Shown: positions 43,655 through 52,925, numbered from the stretch's first letter. The stretch is DNA of 64,000 nucleotides from Candidatus Nanopelagicales bacterium (GCA_037045355.1 JBAOHO010000014.1:62001-126000), one strand, 5' to 3'. A program made the numbers and translations. Notes: a model not told the origin generated them from the sequence alone.

Positions 43655-44635
43655 ATGCGCGTCGTCGTCACCGGTTCCATTGCCACTGACCATCTGATGG
43701 TCTTCCCCGGTCGATTCGCCGAGTCCCTGATGCGCGAGCGACTGGAGTCGATCTCGGTGTCGTTCCTCGCGGACGACCTGCAAGTTCGCCGCGGGGGAGC
43801 GGCCGCCAACATCAGTTTCGGACTCGCCCGGTTGGGCCTGGTACCCACTCTGCTCGGCTCCGTCGGCGAGGATTTCGACGACTACCGCTCCTGGCTGGAT
43901 CGCCATGGGGTGGACACGGCGTCCGTGCATGTGTCGGACGTCCACCAAACCGCTCGCTTCGTCTGCACGACCGATGCGGACGGGAACCAGATAGCGACCT
44001 TCTACGCGGGCGCGATGCAGGACGCGCGCCTGATCGAGCTGGCGCCGGTCATCGAACGGCTCACCACCATCGAACTGCTGCTCATCAGCCCCAACGACCC
44101 CGTGGCGATGGCCAATCACGCGGCTGAGTGCCGTTATCGAGGGGTCCCGTTCATCGCCGATCCGTCGCAGCAGTTGTCGTCCATGAGCTCCGACGAGGTA
44201 CTCAACCTGTTGGACGGGGCCGCCATGCTGTTCAACAACGAGTACGAAGCCGCCCTCATCCACGAGCGCACCGGACTGTCCGACGCCGAGATCCTGGACC
44301 GGGTACCGGTTCGGGTCACCACCCTCGGGGCCAAGGGAGCCCGCGTGCAGCGGCGTGGCGAACCCCCGATCGAGGTGTCCGTGGTTCCCGAACTATCCCG
44401 CGTCGATCCGACCGGTGTCGGGGATGCATTTCGCGCCGGCTACATCGCCGGCATGGCGTGGGGCCTCGGGGACGAGCGCTGCGCCCAGATCGGCGCCACC
44501 CTGGCCGCGTACGTCATCGAGACGGTCGGCACCCAGGAGTACACCTTCACCCCTGCGGAATTCGGCGATCGGTTGGCAGCCACCTTCGGCGCCGCCGCTG
44601 CTGCCGAAATCTCGGAGCATCTGTCCGCGGCGTGA
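43655..44635 (+). CDS. PfkB-family carbohydrate/nucleoside kinase
   Basis: This protein is 326 residues. I chose ATG 43655 over 43646 because TGTAAT lies 7 nt upstream and MRVVVTGSIATDHLMVFPG is the usual opening. Signature 1 is VRRGGAAANISFGLARLG and signature 2, with the catalytic Asp, is VDPTGVGDAFRAGYIAG. In mycobacteria the neighbouring homologue is an adenosine kinase-type enzyme (Rv2202c). The same neighbourhood suggests adenosine or a sugar as substrate. It overlaps aat by 4 nt. Confidence 0.88.
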   Translation: MRVVVTGSIATDHLMVFPGRFAESLMRERLESISVSFLADDLQVRRGGAAANISFGLARLGLVPTLLGSVGEDFDDYRSWLDRHGVDTASVHVSDVHQTARFVCTTDADGNQIATFYAGAMQDARLIELAPVIERLTTIELLLISPNDPVAMANHAAECRYRGVPFIADPSQQLSSMSSDEVLNLLDGAAMLFNNEYEAALIHERTGLSDAEILDRVPVRVTTLGAKGARVQRRGEPPIEVSVVPELSRVDPTGVGDAFRAGYIAGMAWGLGDERCAQIGATLAAYVIETVGTQEYTFTPAEFGDRLAATFGAAAAAEISEHLSAA

Positions 44636-45282
44636 CCCTGTGGCGTTTGCCCGACCCCCGGCAGTTCCCCGCCGGGGTGGAGTTGATCGGCCTGACCGCT
44701 CGATTCGACCCCGACCTCGCGCTGGTCGGATACCGCCGCGGGATCTTCGCGATGGACGTTGCCGGCGGCGTGATGGGTTGGTTCAGCCCCGATCCTCGGG
44801 GTGTCCTACCCCTGACGGGACTCCACGTGGGACGCAGTTTGCGCCGTGCTCGACGCCGATTCACGGTCACCGTGGACCGGGCCTTCGCGGCGGTCGTCGA
44901 CGGCTGCGCGGACCCGGCGCGGTCCGGCGCCTGGATCACGCCCGCCTATCGGTCGGTGTACCTGGAGTTGCACCGGCGTGGAGTCGCGCATTCCGTCGAG
45001 GTGTGGTCCGGCCCGCGTCTGGCCGGCGGTGTTTTCGGGGTGGAGCAAGGAGGGCTTTATTGCGGGGAGTCCATGTTCCACCGCGACACCGACGCCTCGA
45101 AGGTGGCCCTTGTCGAACTCGTCGAGAGGTTGAGCGCGGGCGAGGATAGTGAGCGCCGGTTGTTCGATGTCCAGTGGTGGACGCCCCACCTCGCGACGCT
45201 CGGGGTCGTGGAGATCCCGCGCGCGCGGTATCTGGACCGATTGCCAGGGGCTCTTGCGCTACCCCCGGCCCTGTCCGGGTGA
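44632..45282 (+). CDS. aat: Leucyl/phenylalanyl-tRNA--protein transferase
   Basis: This protein is 216 residues from GTG 44632 (GTGA overlap). It adds Leu or Phe to N-terminal Arg/Lys of proteins, marking them for ClpS-ClpAP-type degradation. Family elements are LALVGYRRGIFAMD, MGWFSPDPRGVLPL, AWITPAYRSVYLELHRRG, AHSVEVWSGPRLAGGVFGV and the FGES-like YCGESMFHRDTDASKVAL. It ends 24 bp inside the convergent TusA gene. Confidence 0.9.
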   Translation: MTLWRLPDPRQFPAGVELIGLTARFDPDLALVGYRRGIFAMDVAGGVMGWFSPDPRGVLPLTGLHVGRSLRRARRRFTVTVDRAFAAVVDGCADPARSGAWITPAYRSVYLELHRRGVAHSVEVWSGPRLAGGVFGVEQGGLYCGESMFHRDTDASKVALVELVERLSAGEDSERRLFDVQWWTPHLATLGVVEIPRARYLDRLPGALALPPALSG

Positions 45283-45504
45283 GGGAGCCCGCACGACAAA
45301 CCGGTTGACCGCGCCCATCTGCTCGACGGAGACCAGTTCAGCGTGCCGCATCCGGCACCAGGCGGGAATGTCGGTGGCCGCTGCGGCATCATCGGCGAGC
45401 ACCGTGATCAGTGCGCCGGGATGGGCCCGGGCTGCGCCGGCCAGTTGCAGGACCGGTTGTGGGCACAGCAGTCCCACCGCGTCGATCACGATTTCCCTGC
45501 TCAC
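45259..45504 (-). CDS. TusA/SirA-family sulfur carrier
   Basis: This protein is 81 residues from GTG 45504, overlapping the desulfurase-like stop by 4 nt. The sulfur-accepting Cys14 lies in VGLLCPQPVLQLAGAA, the family signature. A second Cys is in IPAWCRMRHAEL. TusA proteins carry persulfide sulfur from a desulfurase to acceptors in tRNA thiolation or cofactor synthesis. Coupling to the upstream aminotransferase suggests a dedicated pair. Confidence 0.88.
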   Translation of the reverse strand: MSREIVIDAVGLLCPQPVLQLAGAARAHPGALITVLADDAAAATDIPAWCRMRHAELVSVEQMGAVNRFVVRAPSPGQGRG

Positions 45505-46589
45505 AGATCTGTCGCCCCGATCCCCGCTCGGATCGCGGACACCGCGTGCTCGAGGTCCGTGACGAACTGCTCGATCAGGTTCGTCGTGGACCACGGGCCC
45601 AGCGACACGCGCAGGCTGCCATGCGTCGAGGCCCCGATCGCGACCAGCACATGATGCGGCCGACGAGTGTCGGCCGTGCACGAGGCGCCGCTGGCCACCG
45701 ACCAGCCGCGTTCGGCCAGGAGATCGACGAGTTCGTCGGCAGGAACGTATAGAAAGGTGAGCATCGTCAGGTAGCCGACCCGGTCGTCCGGGTGGCCGAG
45801 CACCGCGACATCCGAGATTCGCGCGAGGACGAGTCGGCGCAACAGGTCGCTCACTGCACGCAGGCGCGGCCAGCGAGGATCGGGAGACTCGAGAGCCAGG
45901 GCGGCGGCGGCGATCAAGGGCACGGGTGGGTGGGTGTCCTCGACATGGCCGTGCCCGTCGGTGACTGGAACAGCCGGGCGGAACCGTGCGGGGTCCCGTG
46001 CCACCACGACTGCCACCCCCGCAGGGCCACCCCACATCCGGGCGTCCGCGAACGCGATGTCGAAGTGCTCCGTGATCGTTTCCCGACCGGCGACAGCCCG
46101 CAGATCGACGACCAGGCCGGCGTCCGGGGGCATCGCGGCAGCCACATCGGCCAGCGGCTGGCGCGTGCCGAGTTCGATGTTGCCGTCCTGAACGACGACG
46201 GTGGCCCCGTCCAGGGGCGGTATCTCGGTCATGTCCACCTGGCCGGTGTGGTCGACGGGCCAGGTGGACACCGGAATCCCGTCGGGAGCGAGTAGGTCGG
46301 CCGTGCGCAGGATCGTGAGGTCCTCGACGTCCGACACGATCAAACGCTGCGATGGGCCGGCGGCCGTCAGAGCCAACCACACTGCGGCCGGGTAACTTCC
46401 GGCAAACCAGACTCCAGCCGTGGGGACCCCGAATGCCGCGGCCACCGCCGATCTGCTGTGATCCAGCAGTCGGCGGGCCAGACGAGCATCCGGATAGCGC
46501 CGACCAGGATCTGCCGACGCCGTCCGCCAGGCGTTGTCCAAGGCCCGCAGGACCGTCGGACCGGGGGCGAGACCCGATGCCGTATCCAT
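45501..46589 (-). CDS. Class V aminotransferase / cysteine-desulfurase-like protein lacking the PLP lysine
   Basis: This protein is 362 residues from ATG 46589 (MDTASGLAPG); ATG 46631 would add 14. The fold matches NifS/IscS-type desulfurases, and the catalytic Cys loop is kept (SVASGASCTADTRRPHH, Cys304, followed by GSLRVSLGPWSTTNLIE). In the PLP site, where SxHK-x-GGP is expected, it has ADARMWGGPAG, so Met185 replaces the Schiff-base Lys. It may be a catalytically changed or non-PLP member working with TusA. It is divergent from ctaC. Confidence 0.82.
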   Translation of the reverse strand: MDTASGLAPGPTVLRALDNAWRTASADPGRRYPDARLARRLLDHSRSAVAAAFGVPTAGVWFAGSYPAAVWLALTAAGPSQRLIVSDVEDLTILRTADLLAPDGIPVSTWPVDHTGQVDMTEIPPLDGATVVVQDGNIELGTRQPLADVAAAMPPDAGLVVDLRAVAGRETITEHFDIAFADARMWGGPAGVAVVVARDPARFRPAVPVTDGHGHVEDTHPPVPLIAAAALALESPDPRWPRLRAVSDLLRRLVLARISDVAVLGHPDDRVGYLTMLTFLYVPADELVDLLAERGWSVASGASCTADTRRPHHVLVAIGASTHGSLRVSLGPWSTTNLIEQFVTDLEHAVSAIRAGIGATDL

Positions 46590-46761
46590 GTATCTGTCAC
46601 TATCGTCACCCTGAGTAGGCGGGGACAACATACCTCTGAAAGTAGTGCCACCCTCCGGGTTCTGCGGCCTCATACTGCGCTAGTCTCGCCTTCGAACTTG
46701 CTGGTTTCTGCCGTGAACGCCACGGCACCCCTTGTGGGGCCCTAGTAGAGGGGCTGATGCG

Positions 46762-47595
46762 GTGTCAGATCTCGCGACAGCGTCCCGGCGCAAGCGCCGG
46801 TGGGGCATGCTCGCCATGGCCGGACTGGTCGCCACCGCGACCACGGGGTGCACTGCCAACGAAATCTTCTTCTTGGACCTCCCCGAACCTGCCAGCGACA
46901 AGGCTGAAGTGATCAAGTCCCTGTGGGACGGCGCATGGGTCGCGGCTTGGCCGGTCGGGTTGTTGGTATGGGGCCTCATGATCATCGCGATCGTCGCCTA
47001 CTCGCGCCGACGGCGTCCCGAGATGCCTGAGCAGACTGCCTACAACCTGCCCATCGAGATCTTGTACACCGTTGCCCCGCTGATCATGATCTTCGGATTG
47101 TTCTTCTTCACCGCCCGCGACCAGGCCGAGATCCTCGCGGTCACCGACGATCAGACCCACACCGTGAACGTGGTCGGGTTCCGCTGGAGTTGGGCGTTCA
47201 ACTACGTCGACGAGGACGTCTACGAGATCGGCACCCCCGATGACTTCCCCACACTGTGGGTACCGGTCGACGAGAAGGCTCGGTTCGAGTTGTCGTCGTC
47301 GGACGTCATCCACTCATTCTGGGTTCCGGCCTGGCTGTTCAAGATGGACGTGATCCCGGGCAAACTCAACCAGTTCGAGCTCACCCCCACCCAGCTCGGC
47401 ACGTTCCCGGGCAAGTGCGCTGAACTGTGCGGTGTCGACCATTCCCGCATGCTCTTCAACGTGAAAGTTGTCAGCCGCGCGGAATACGATGCCCACATCG
47501 AGGAACTGCGCGAGCGCGGGCAGACGGGGCAGTTGGAGACCGGAAGGGTCAACGAGTCGGGCGTGCCTGGCCCAGAGGGGTATAAGACGACATGA
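46762..47595 (+). CDS. ctaC: Cytochrome c oxidase subunit II (aa3)
   Basis: This protein is 277 residues from GTG 46762. The signal ends at a lipobox-like TTGC, with two membrane helices (WPVGLLVWGLMIIAIVAYS; IEILYTVAPLIMIFGLFFFT). The cupredoxin CuA site is complete: DVIHSFWVPAW plus Cys219, Cys223, His227 and Met230 in CAELCGVDHSRM. It accepts electrons from the QcrC diheme cytochrome in the actinobacterial bc1-aa3 supercomplex. It overlaps ctaD by 4 nt. Confidence 0.96.
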   Translation: MSDLATASRRKRRWGMLAMAGLVATATTGCTANEIFFLDLPEPASDKAEVIKSLWDGAWVAAWPVGLLVWGLMIIAIVAYSRRRRPEMPEQTAYNLPIEILYTVAPLIMIFGLFFFTARDQAEILAVTDDQTHTVNVVGFRWSWAFNYVDEDVYEIGTPDDFPTLWVPVDEKARFELSSSDVIHSFWVPAWLFKMDVIPGKLNQFELTPTQLGTFPGKCAELCGVDHSRMLFNVKVVSRAEYDAHIEELRERGQTGQLETGRVNESGVPGPEGYKTT

Positions 47596-49373
47596 CGATC
47601 CTGGCCGAACCCCCCAAGGAATCCGGCGAGCTGATCCCGCCCCGGGACATCAGCCAGCCGTGGGAGCCGAAGAGCAACCCGCGCTTGGGTCGCACCATCG
47701 TCAACTGGCTGACGAGTACCGACCACAAGGTCATCGGGTACCTCTACTTGATCCAATCCTTCGCGTACTTCCTGATCGCCGGTGCGATGGCGCTGATCAT
47801 CCGCGCGGAACTCGTGTCGCCAGGCATGCAGTTCGTGAGCTTGGAGCAGTACAACCAGCTGTTCACGATGCACGGCACGATCATGCTGTTCCTGTTCGCG
47901 ACCCCGCTGTTCGTCGGCTTGGGCAACGCGATCATGCCGCTGCAGATCGGCGCCCCCGATGTGGCCTTCCCGCGGTTGAACATGTTCGGCTTCTGGCTGT
48001 TCTTCTTCGGTGGCCTGACAGCGTCACTCAGCCTCATCACGCCCGAGGGCGCGTTCGCCGGCGGCTGGACCGCCTACACGCCGCTGTCGGATGCCGTCTA
48101 CTCACCCACCGTGGGCGCTGACATGTGGCTGCTCGGTCTGACCATGGGTGGTCTCGGCACCATCTTGGGGGCCGTCAACTTCATCACCACGGTCTTCTGC
48201 ATGCGAGCCCCCGGCATGACCATGTTCCGCATGCCCGTGTTCACGTGGACCACGTTCATCACCAGCGTCCTGGTCTTGATGTGCTTCCCGATCCTGGCTG
48301 CCGCTCTGGTCGTTCTTGAGATAGACCGGAAATTCGGCACTGTGGTGTTCGCTCCGGAGAACGGTGGCGCCATCTTGTGGCAGCACCTGTTCTGGTTCTT
48401 CGGTCACCCGGAGGTCTATATTCTCGCGCTCCCGTTCTTCGGGGTCGCCAGCGAGATCATCCCTGTCTTCAGCCGCAAGCCCATCTTCGGCTACAAGGGC
48501 CTGGTCTTCGCCACCATCGCGATCGCGGGCCTGTCCATGGGGGTGTGGGCCCACCATCTGTACGTCACCGGATCGGTCTACCTGCCCTACTTCGCGCTGA
48601 TGACCATGCTCATTGCCGTGCCGACAGGGGTGAAGTTCTTCAACTGGATCGGCACCATGTGGCGTGGCTCCATCAGTTTCGAGACACCGATGCTGTTCGT
48701 TCTCGGGTTCCTGGCGACCTTCCTCTTCGGCGGCCTGACGGGTGTCATCCTGGCGTCCCCCCCACTGGACTTCCACGTGTCCGACTCCTACTTCGTGGTG
48801 GCGCACTTCCACTACACGGTGTTCGGCACGGTGGTGTTCTTGATGTTCGCCGCCTACTACTTCTGGTGGCCCAAGTGGACCGGCCGCAAACTCAACGAGA
48901 AGCTCGGCAAGTGGCAGTTCTGGTTCCTCTTCATCGGGTTCCAGGTGACCTTCCTGTGCCAGCACTGGCTGGGGGTCCAGGGTATGCCCAGGCGCTACGG
49001 CGACTATCTCGCCTCCGACGACTTCGGCCTGCTCAACCACATCTCGACCATGGGGTCCGGGATCTTGGGCATCTCCACCATCTTGTTCTTGATCAACGTC
49101 ATCTGGACATGGCGCAAGGCGCCCATGGTCGGTGTCGACGATCCCTGGGGCTACGGCGGCTCTCTGGAGTGGGCGACCTCCTGCCCGCCGCCGCGGCACA
49201 ACTTCACGTCCATCCCGACGATCCGCTCGGAGCGTCCGGCGTTCGATCTCCACCATCCGGAGTACGCCCTCAACCCAGTGCCCGAGTCTCACGCAACGGC
49301 CACCGCAGTGGCGGATCGGCCGGCCGCTGAGGCCACCACCGACGGTGAGACCACGGAAGGGACCAAACAGTGA
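47592..49373 (+). CDS. ctaD: Cytochrome c oxidase subunit I (aa3)
   Basis: This protein is 593 residues with twelve membrane helices. The heme a ligand region is QLFTMHGTIMLFLFATP. The His-Tyr and CuB site is FWFFGHPEVYILALPFFG, followed by WAHHLYVTGS with two CuB histidines and SYFVVAHFHYTVFGT with the heme a3/a ligands. It reduces oxygen to water and pumps protons. The C-terminal tail is rich in A, T, E and disordered. It overlaps ctaF by 4 nt. Confidence 0.97.
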   Translation: MTILAEPPKESGELIPPRDISQPWEPKSNPRLGRTIVNWLTSTDHKVIGYLYLIQSFAYFLIAGAMALIIRAELVSPGMQFVSLEQYNQLFTMHGTIMLFLFATPLFVGLGNAIMPLQIGAPDVAFPRLNMFGFWLFFFGGLTASLSLITPEGAFAGGWTAYTPLSDAVYSPTVGADMWLLGLTMGGLGTILGAVNFITTVFCMRAPGMTMFRMPVFTWTTFITSVLVLMCFPILAAALVVLEIDRKFGTVVFAPENGGAILWQHLFWFFGHPEVYILALPFFGVASEIIPVFSRKPIFGYKGLVFATIAIAGLSMGVWAHHLYVTGSVYLPYFALMTMLIAVPTGVKFFNWIGTMWRGSISFETPMLFVLGFLATFLFGGLTGVILASPPLDFHVSDSYFVVAHFHYTVFGTVVFLMFAAYYFWWPKWTGRKLNEKLGKWQFWFLFIGFQVTFLCQHWLGVQGMPRRYGDYLASDDFGLLNHISTMGSGILGISTILFLINVIWTWRKAPMVGVDDPWGYGGSLEWATSCPPPRHNFTSIPTIRSERPAFDLHHPEYALNPVPESHATATAVADRPAAEATTDGETTEGTKQ

Positions 49374-49765
49374 AGATCGAAGGCTGGCTGTTCGGGGCAG
49401 GCGCCGTCTTCTATGTCCTGGTCGCAGCTGTCTACGGGTGGCTGAGCCAGGACGTCGTCGGCACGATTCTGTTGTTCTTCACCGGACTGCTGGCGTTGAT
49501 CGCCGGGTTCTACATCCTGTACACATCCAAGCGGGTGTACCCTCGGCCCGAGGATCGCCAAGACGCCACCATCGACGAAGCCGACCCGGACTACGGGTTC
49601 TTCAGCCCCCACTCGTGGTGGCCGTTGGCGGTGGGATTCTCGGCCTTCACCGTGACTTTGGGTTTCATCTTCGCTGCGTGGATGTTGGCCTTCGGTGTGA
49701 TCATCCTCATGGTGTCCGTCAGCGGTTGGCTGTTCGAGTACTACTACGGCGATCACGCGCACTGA
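49370..49765 (+). CDS. ctaF: Cytochrome c oxidase subunit IV
   Basis: This protein is 131 residues with a GTG start. Four membrane helices (LFGAGAVFYVLVAAVYGWL; GTILLFFTGLLALIAGFYIL; WPLAVGFSAFTVTLGFIFAA; LAFGVIILMVSVSGWLFEYY) match the actinobacterial CtaF subunit. It ends with a DPDYGFFSPHSWW loop in the middle and YYYGDHAH at the C-terminus. It is the third gene of the ctaCDF unit. Confidence 0.94.
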   Translation: MKIEGWLFGAGAVFYVLVAAVYGWLSQDVVGTILLFFTGLLALIAGFYILYTSKRVYPRPEDRQDATIDEADPDYGFFSPHSWWPLAVGFSAFTVTLGFIFAAWMLAFGVIILMVSVSGWLFEYYYGDHAH

Positions 49766-50133
49766 ACTTCAGAGCCGAGTAGGCAGCCGGTCGGAGTAAA
49801 CAGCCGAGACCGAAACTGGACGTCCTGGCTCCAGGGAACCCGTGGGACCCAGGAACCCAAAGAGCTGGTAATCCGAACCAGAAGAACCGCTGATCCGAGG
49901 AGCCGTGCCGAGGGAATCGTGCAGGCATCGTTACCGACACGCCTTCTCTGCTCTTCACACCCTCGGTCACGTCGGTATACTTGAAAGTCGTTGGATCGAA
50001 TTCTGTGTCGCGACGGGTAAGCGTTCTCACTCTTCGTGACGGAGACGGCAGGAGACGCAATCGTGATGTTTGTCGGACACTGATCGTGGCCAAGAACATT
50101 GCGAACTGTCCTACCAGGATTGAGGATCACATC
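49766..50133. other. 368-bp intergenic region between ctaF and the L,D-transpeptidase gene
   Basis: No gene or recognised RNA is seen. A possible promoter for the downstream gene is TTCACA (49953-49958) with TATACT (49977-49982, 18-nt spacing), which would leave a leader of about 145 nt. The first 100 bases hold imperfect short inverted repeats (ctggctccaggg, cccgtgggacccagg) that may end ctaF transcription. I looked for a c-di-AMP (ydaO) riboswitch core and did not find it. Confidence 0.5.
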
Positions 50134-51345
50134 GTGTCCGAGAAGCACAACAAGAGGGTGAGTCCACTCGCCCGCAAGCGGCCATTGGCCCTGCTGGGCA
50201 TCGGCGCCGGGGTTGTCGCGCTCACCGTCACCGGCTGTGGGCCCAACCTCTCTTTGGTCAGTGCGCCATGGTCCGAGTCGCAGGCCGTCATCCAATCGTC
50301 CCTCTTCGGTGAGAAGAACGTCACCTTCGATGAAGCCCCGCTGATCTCGGTCGAGAATGGCCGCATCACGACTGTCTCTGTGACGGGCCCTGACGGTGAG
50401 CAGATCGACGGTGAGCCCGTTGACGGTGGTTCCGCCTGGAAGATCGACACGAGTGACCTGGACTTCGGGACCAAGTACGTCGTCACGGCGAACGCCGTCG
50501 ATCTTCGTGGCAAGGAAACCTCCGCCAGCGACTCGTTCCGCACCTTCGTGCCGGAGAACGAACTCGAAGTCAGCACCAACCTCACTGACGGGGAAACCTA
50601 CGGCGTTGGTATGCCGATCATCATGACCTTCAACCAGCCCATCAAGGATCGGGCCGCCATCGAGAAGCACCTGCTCGTCAACGTCGACGGGGCGCCTATC
50701 GAAGGGTCTTGGCACTGGGACAGTGACACCCAGGTCAGTTACCGCCCCAAGGAATACTGGCCGGCCGACAGCAAGGTCGAACTCGATGCCGAGATCAAGG
50801 GCGTCAATGCCGGCGATCAGGTCTATGCGATGCAAAACGCCACCGAGGACTTCAAGATCGGTGACTCGATGATCCTGACTCAGGACTCCGTCAAGCATCA
50901 GATGACCGTGACGCGTAACGGCAAGAAGGTCCTCACGATGCCTACCTCGACGGGGCAGCCGGGCCACGAGACCCGATCGGGAACCAAGGTCATCATGACC
51001 AAGGAGCCCTACGTGGTGATGGACGCCGCGACCCTCGGGGTCTCCGAGGACGATCCCGACTACTACCGTCTCGATGTGTACAACGCCATGCGGGTCACCT
51101 GGTCGGGGGAGTACATCCACTCCGCACCCTGGTCGGTGGGATCGCAGGGCTACTCCAACGTCAGTCACGGCTGCATCAACGTGAGCCCGGACAACGCCGC
51201 GTGGCTGATGAAGAACGCCAACATCGGCGATGTCGTGGTCATTAAGAACACCGGAGCCGAGCACGACGGCAACGACGGCAACGGCTGGACCCAGTGGAAC
51301 GAGTCGTGGTCGGACTGGAAGGCAGGCAGTGCGCTGAAGGGCTGA
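50134..51345 (+). CDS. L,D-transpeptidase lipoprotein with Ig-like domains
   Basis: This protein is 403 residues from GTG 50134. The lipobox ALTVTGC gives lipid-modified Cys35. Two Ig-like domains (about residues 55-150 and 155-245) precede a YkuD catalytic domain with SVGSQGYSNVSHGCINVSPD (active-site Cys about residue 347) and HSAPW before it. This layout matches mycobacterial LdtMt2-type enzymes, which form 3-3 cross-links in peptidoglycan. A W-rich tail (GWTQWNESWSDWK) is also typical. Confidence 0.93.
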   Translation: MSEKHNKRVSPLARKRPLALLGIGAGVVALTVTGCGPNLSLVSAPWSESQAVIQSSLFGEKNVTFDEAPLISVENGRITTVSVTGPDGEQIDGEPVDGGSAWKIDTSDLDFGTKYVVTANAVDLRGKETSASDSFRTFVPENELEVSTNLTDGETYGVGMPIIMTFNQPIKDRAAIEKHLLVNVDGAPIEGSWHWDSDTQVSYRPKEYWPADSKVELDAEIKGVNAGDQVYAMQNATEDFKIGDSMILTQDSVKHQMTVTRNGKKVLTMPTSTGQPGHETRSGTKVIMTKEPYVVMDAATLGVSEDDPDYYRLDVYNAMRVTWSGEYIHSAPWSVGSQGYSNVSHGCINVSPDNAAWLMKNANIGDVVVIKNTGAEHDGNDGNGWTQWNESWSDWKAGSALKG

Positions 51346-51355
51346 TCAGCCCATT
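51342..51355. terminator. Palindrome between convergent genes
   Basis: gggctgatcagccc overlaps the stop codons of the two convergent genes. It is a compact palindrome that could end transcription from both sides. The T-tract is short. Confidence 0.35.
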
Positions 51356-51747
51356 TCGATCGGGTCCACCAAGGTCCCGATCGGCCCCAGCCACCAGCGC
51401 AGGCTCCGCCAGAGCCAGCACCACCCACGGTGACCCAACAGAAATTGGATGATGGCCGACACCAGCAGGCCGATCGCCAGTAACCCGAGTGTCCACGGGA
51501 TCAGGGCAGGGAGCAGCCACAACTCGACCGCCAGAATCACACCCACCAGGATCGCCGCAAACACCACACTGGTGAGTGCCGGCACCATCCCGAGGGTGGG
51601 GTGCCACGTGGGATTGTTCGGCTGATCATGCCCTGCCCGGCAACCGCGCACGATCACCTCGGTGGGCTGCGCGTCGGGATTCAGCGGCACTGTCGGCTGG
51701 ACGCTGTCGTCTCCGCCTCGGCGCTTCGGTGCCGGCCCGTGTTCCAT
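51346..51747 (-). CDS. Small two-helix membrane protein of unknown function
   Basis: This protein is 133 residues from ATG 51747; an upstream start at 51831 would add 28. A hydrophilic N-terminus (KRRGGDDSVQPTVPLNPDAQ) precedes two membrane helices (ALTSVVFAAILVGVILAVELWLL; LIPWTLGLLAIGLLVSAIIQFL). It ends with a Trp-rich basic tail (GWCWLWRSLRWWLGPIG). No family is recognised. The extended start would overlap the DUF389 stop. Confidence 0.6.
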   Translation of the reverse strand: MEHGPAPKRRGGDDSVQPTVPLNPDAQPTEVIVRGCRAGHDQPNNPTWHPTLGMVPALTSVVFAAILVGVILAVELWLLPALIPWTLGLLAIGLLVSAIIQFLLGHRGWCWLWRSLRWWLGPIGTLVDPIEMG

Positions 51748-51827
51748 GGCCCGAGCATGGCGCACCGGGCCCCAGTTGGCATCAGGATGTCGTATTCGGG
51801 CGGTCGGGCAGGTCTGCCTCAGGTGAT

Positions 51828-52826
51828 TCAACGACCGGGGAGCTCACGCTGTCCGCCGACAACGAGGTCCAGCACCAGGTCCACATGGCTGAAGCCATTG
51901 CCATCGAGTGTCTCGCGCAGGACTTGAGGATCGATGGCAGGAGGTGGGCCGATGGCCGTGACAGTCATGGTGGCGTCCACCACTTCGTAGTCGACGACGG
52001 ACCAACCGACAGCGTCCGCCCAATCATCCACCAGTGACGATGCTCCGTACTTGATCGTGTTGTCGGACAGCACCCGCGCCGAGCCGAGCCCCAGCGGTAT
52101 CGCGATGAGCGCCACTAGGGCAGCCACGAAGATGAGGGTCTTGGCCGAGAAACGACCCACCTTCACGCCTCCACTTTCGGCGACGTTCCGGACTTGGTAG
52201 AGCAAGAGGACCACCGTCGCGGTGAAGACGATGGCGGTGACGTTGGTCAGGAACAGCAGCAGAGCCCCGAGCGCGTCGTCGAATCTGCCCTCGTTGAGGG
52301 TGATGCCGACAACGGCAAGTGGCGGGACCAATGAGATCGCTATCGCCACACCAGGCAGGGTGTCGGACACATCGGAGCGAGCCAACGCGAACGCTCCAAC
52401 CGTTCCCGTGGCGAGCGCTGCGATGAGATCGATCATGCGGGGACTGACGCGCGCAGACACCTGGCCGTTACCCTCGCTGATCACGTCGAGCGGTTCCACC
52501 AAGGCGAACAGGTAGCCGATAGCGATGACCAACAGCGCACCACCGACGACAACCAGAAGGGACCGCGCCATGCGATAACGATCTGCGAGCACCAGGGCCA
52601 GTGCAGTTCCCAGGATCGGAGTCATGAGCGGGGCAACGATCATGGCGCCGATCACGGTTGCGGTGGAGTCGGCGATGATCCCGGCGGTCGCGATCACTCC
52701 CGCCAGGGTGAGCAGGACCCAGAAGGCTGAGTACTTCCTGCGTGAGCTGGGCCCGAAGGACAAGAGAACCTGATCAGCCATGCGTTCCAGATCGTCTGCC
52801 GAGACCGACGGCCGTTTCACATCCAC
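51828..52826 (-). CDS. DUF389 family membrane protein
   Basis: This protein is 332 residues from GTG 52826 (GGGAGG upstream). The DUF389 core is clear: STATVIGAMIVAPLMTPILG, ATGTVGAFALAR, PGVAIAISLVPPLAVVGI and LFLTNVTAIVFTATVVLLL, with about eight membrane helices. A C-terminal soluble domain ends at DLVVGGQRELPGR. The family (TIGR00341-type) is widespread and its function is unknown; transport has been suggested. Confidence 0.88.
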   Translation of the reverse strand: MDVKRPSVSADDLERMADQVLLSFGPSSRRKYSAFWVLLTLAGVIATAGIIADSTATVIGAMIVAPLMTPILGTALALVLADRYRMARSLLVVVGGALLVIAIGYLFALVEPLDVISEGNGQVSARVSPRMIDLIAALATGTVGAFALARSDVSDTLPGVAIAISLVPPLAVVGITLNEGRFDDALGALLLFLTNVTAIVFTATVVLLLYQVRNVAESGGVKVGRFSAKTLIFVAALVALIAIPLGLGSARVLSDNTIKYGASSLVDDWADAVGWSVVDYEVVDATMTVTAIGPPPAIDPQVLRETLDGNGFSHVDLVLDLVVGGQRELPGR

Positions 52827-52925
52827 TGGACCTCCCGACGTGAATCGAATCCACCTTAGAAGCACTCGGAGTCGTACTGTGGGCTACCGCCGGATAAGAA
52901 GCGCATCGACGATGAGGAGAGTGGC

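Noticed and set aside
48102..49292. 396-codon minus-strand ORF opposite ctaD
   Set aside because: It is rich in H, E, G and D as expected for an antisense frame of a membrane protein; ctaD is certain.
49766..50133. c-di-AMP (ydaO) riboswitch before the cell-wall gene
   Set aside because: The conserved ydaO core segments were not found on either strand.
49753..51264. 503-codon minus-strand ORF opposite the L,D-transpeptidase
   Set aside because: The plus-strand gene has a lipobox and the catalytic HGCIN motif; the minus frame has no recognisable domain.
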